From assembly GCA_020536535.1 (NCBI GenBank), contig JAHLWZ010000471.1, positions 1-32,919 of the forward strand: a DNA stretch of 32,919 nt. The letters run 5' to 3'. The stretch's first letter is position 1. The number at the start of each line of letters is the position of its first letter. Both the position numbers and the translations under genes were made by a program. The stretch comes from Pelomyxa schiedti (taxonomy: Eukaryota; Evosea; Pelobiontida; Pelomyxidae). The notes beneath the pieces were generated by a model that saw only the letters and a program-made list of their open reading frames with translations, did no database searches and had not been told where the DNA came from. Positions 32,601 to 32,919 of the stretch are shown here, piece by piece.

Positions 32601-32664
32601 ATGGGGCAATTGTAGCAGCACCCATACTGAACAGGAAACATAAATACCACCAAACAAGGTTCAT
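26606..32664 (-). CDS. Receptor-like protein with ~14 IPT/TIG repeats, 24 exons
   Basis: Twenty-four minus-strand exons join in phase to 1583 residues: 32664-32558, 32431-32007, 31949-31792, 31735-31654, 31598-31540, 31489-31300, 31199-30886, 30825-30702, 30655-30590, 30534-30292, 30227-30166, 30111-29919, 29865-29617, 29571-29513, 29458-29323, 29274-29206, 29160-28906, 28858-28712, 28664-28320, 28275-28024, 27979-27900, 27854-27683, 27625-26932, 26876-26606. A signal peptide (VWWYLCFLFSMGAATIA) precedes a reelin-like jelly-roll segment (GGACYFQGASGDRYISSQ, VRFSLRVGDSSW). About 14 IPT/TIG repeats follow, each with a GG-x-[IV]-T-[IV]-x-G-x-N-F-G-type core. Next come a Cys-containing Ig-like domain, a TM helix (VIAACILGAGAVTGAAVC, ending near 1493) and a 90-residue tail starting RKKKKEP. 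The layout resembles Dictyostelium Tgr allorecognition proteins. Ligands are unknown. Confidence 0.88.
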
Positions 32665-32919
32665 CCTTCGCACTGACTCCTCAATAAAAGGCCTGTGTCC
32701 GTACTGAGCCGCCTTGGTTTTTGTGTATTTTTTGGGAGCGATTCTGGGCCAACGCTTTCCTTTTTTTAACTGTACCAAAGATGCATGCCTGCAGCTTGTC
32801 TCTATTTGTCCAAAACATAAACCCAATCTTTGTACACAGACATCAAATAAATCGGGAAAATTTAGGCGCATTTGCTTTTGATGGGGATTGCAATTTAACC
32901 ACTCCGAATGTGGCGAGGT
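32665..32919. promoter_or_regulatory. Upstream region of the IPT/TIG gene
   Basis: The last 255 bases lie upstream of the minus-strand receptor gene and should contain its promoter and 5' leader. On the minus strand the open frame continues upstream of the chosen ATG to about 32871, but that extension lacks a signal peptide at its start, so the ATG at 32664 is preferred. No specific element was recognised. Confidence 0.4.

Noticed and set aside
1-32919. tRNA, rRNA, CRISPR arrays, insertion sequences or viral genes.
   Set aside because: No B-box-like GGTTCGA context in a cloverleaf, no regular short direct repeats, and no transposase, integrase, reverse transcriptase or viral hallmark was seen.

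Overview
The window is a gene-dense, intron-rich eukaryotic nuclear fragment. Almost every gene is cut by very short GT-AG introns, mostly 38-60 nt with a few of 100-200 nt. Many apparently broken reading frames rejoin in phase once these introns are removed. No bacterial operon, tRNA, rRNA, CRISPR array or complete mobile element was seen. The gene set (a cAMP-receptor-like GPCR, Rab and Ras GTPases, a smoothelin-type CH protein, a Tgr-like IPT/TIG surface protein, a PP2C-like protein) fits a free-living amoeboid protist. An archamoeba such as Pelomyxa or Mastigamoeba is my best guess, by inference only.

Layout. 1-460: intergenic DNA with a cluster of GC-rich palindromes. About 860-2206 (-): Pro-rich terminal exons of an unknown gene and a decayed Rab-like GTPase. 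2251-3331 (+): two-TM protein, possibly LURP1/tubby-like. 3574-5334 (+): a complete seven-exon cysteate synthase, a PLP enzyme best known from methanogenic archaea. 5499-6289 and 7-kb neighbour 6441-7411 (+): tandem metzincin metalloproteases. 7537-8766 (-): intronless gene of unknown function. 9825-11918 (+): membrane-anchored CH-domain protein. 12207-13435 (+): Rab5-type GTPase. 13633-15084 (+): type I membrane protein. 15149-15964 (-): two-TM Cys-rich protein. 16302-17364 (-): secreted 2H-phosphoesterase-like protein. 17485-19811 (-): LRR-Ras fusion with altered nucleotide-binding motifs. 20750-21949 (+): seven-TM receptor. 22234-24018 (+): galactokinase-like GHMP kinase. 24589-26445 (+): PP2C-like protein. 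26606-32664 (-): 24-exon receptor-like protein with about 14 IPT/TIG repeats.

The genes do not form one pathway. Several encode surface and signalling parts (GPCR, IPT/TIG receptor, Ras and Rab proteins, PP2C). The metabolic outliers are cysteate synthase and the GHMP kinase. The most notable items are the eukaryotic cysteate synthase, the LRR-Ras fusion with a modified P-loop and G4 motif, and the large IPT/TIG receptor. All exon models were built by eye from splice dinucleotides, phase and protein motifs; none is backed by transcript data.
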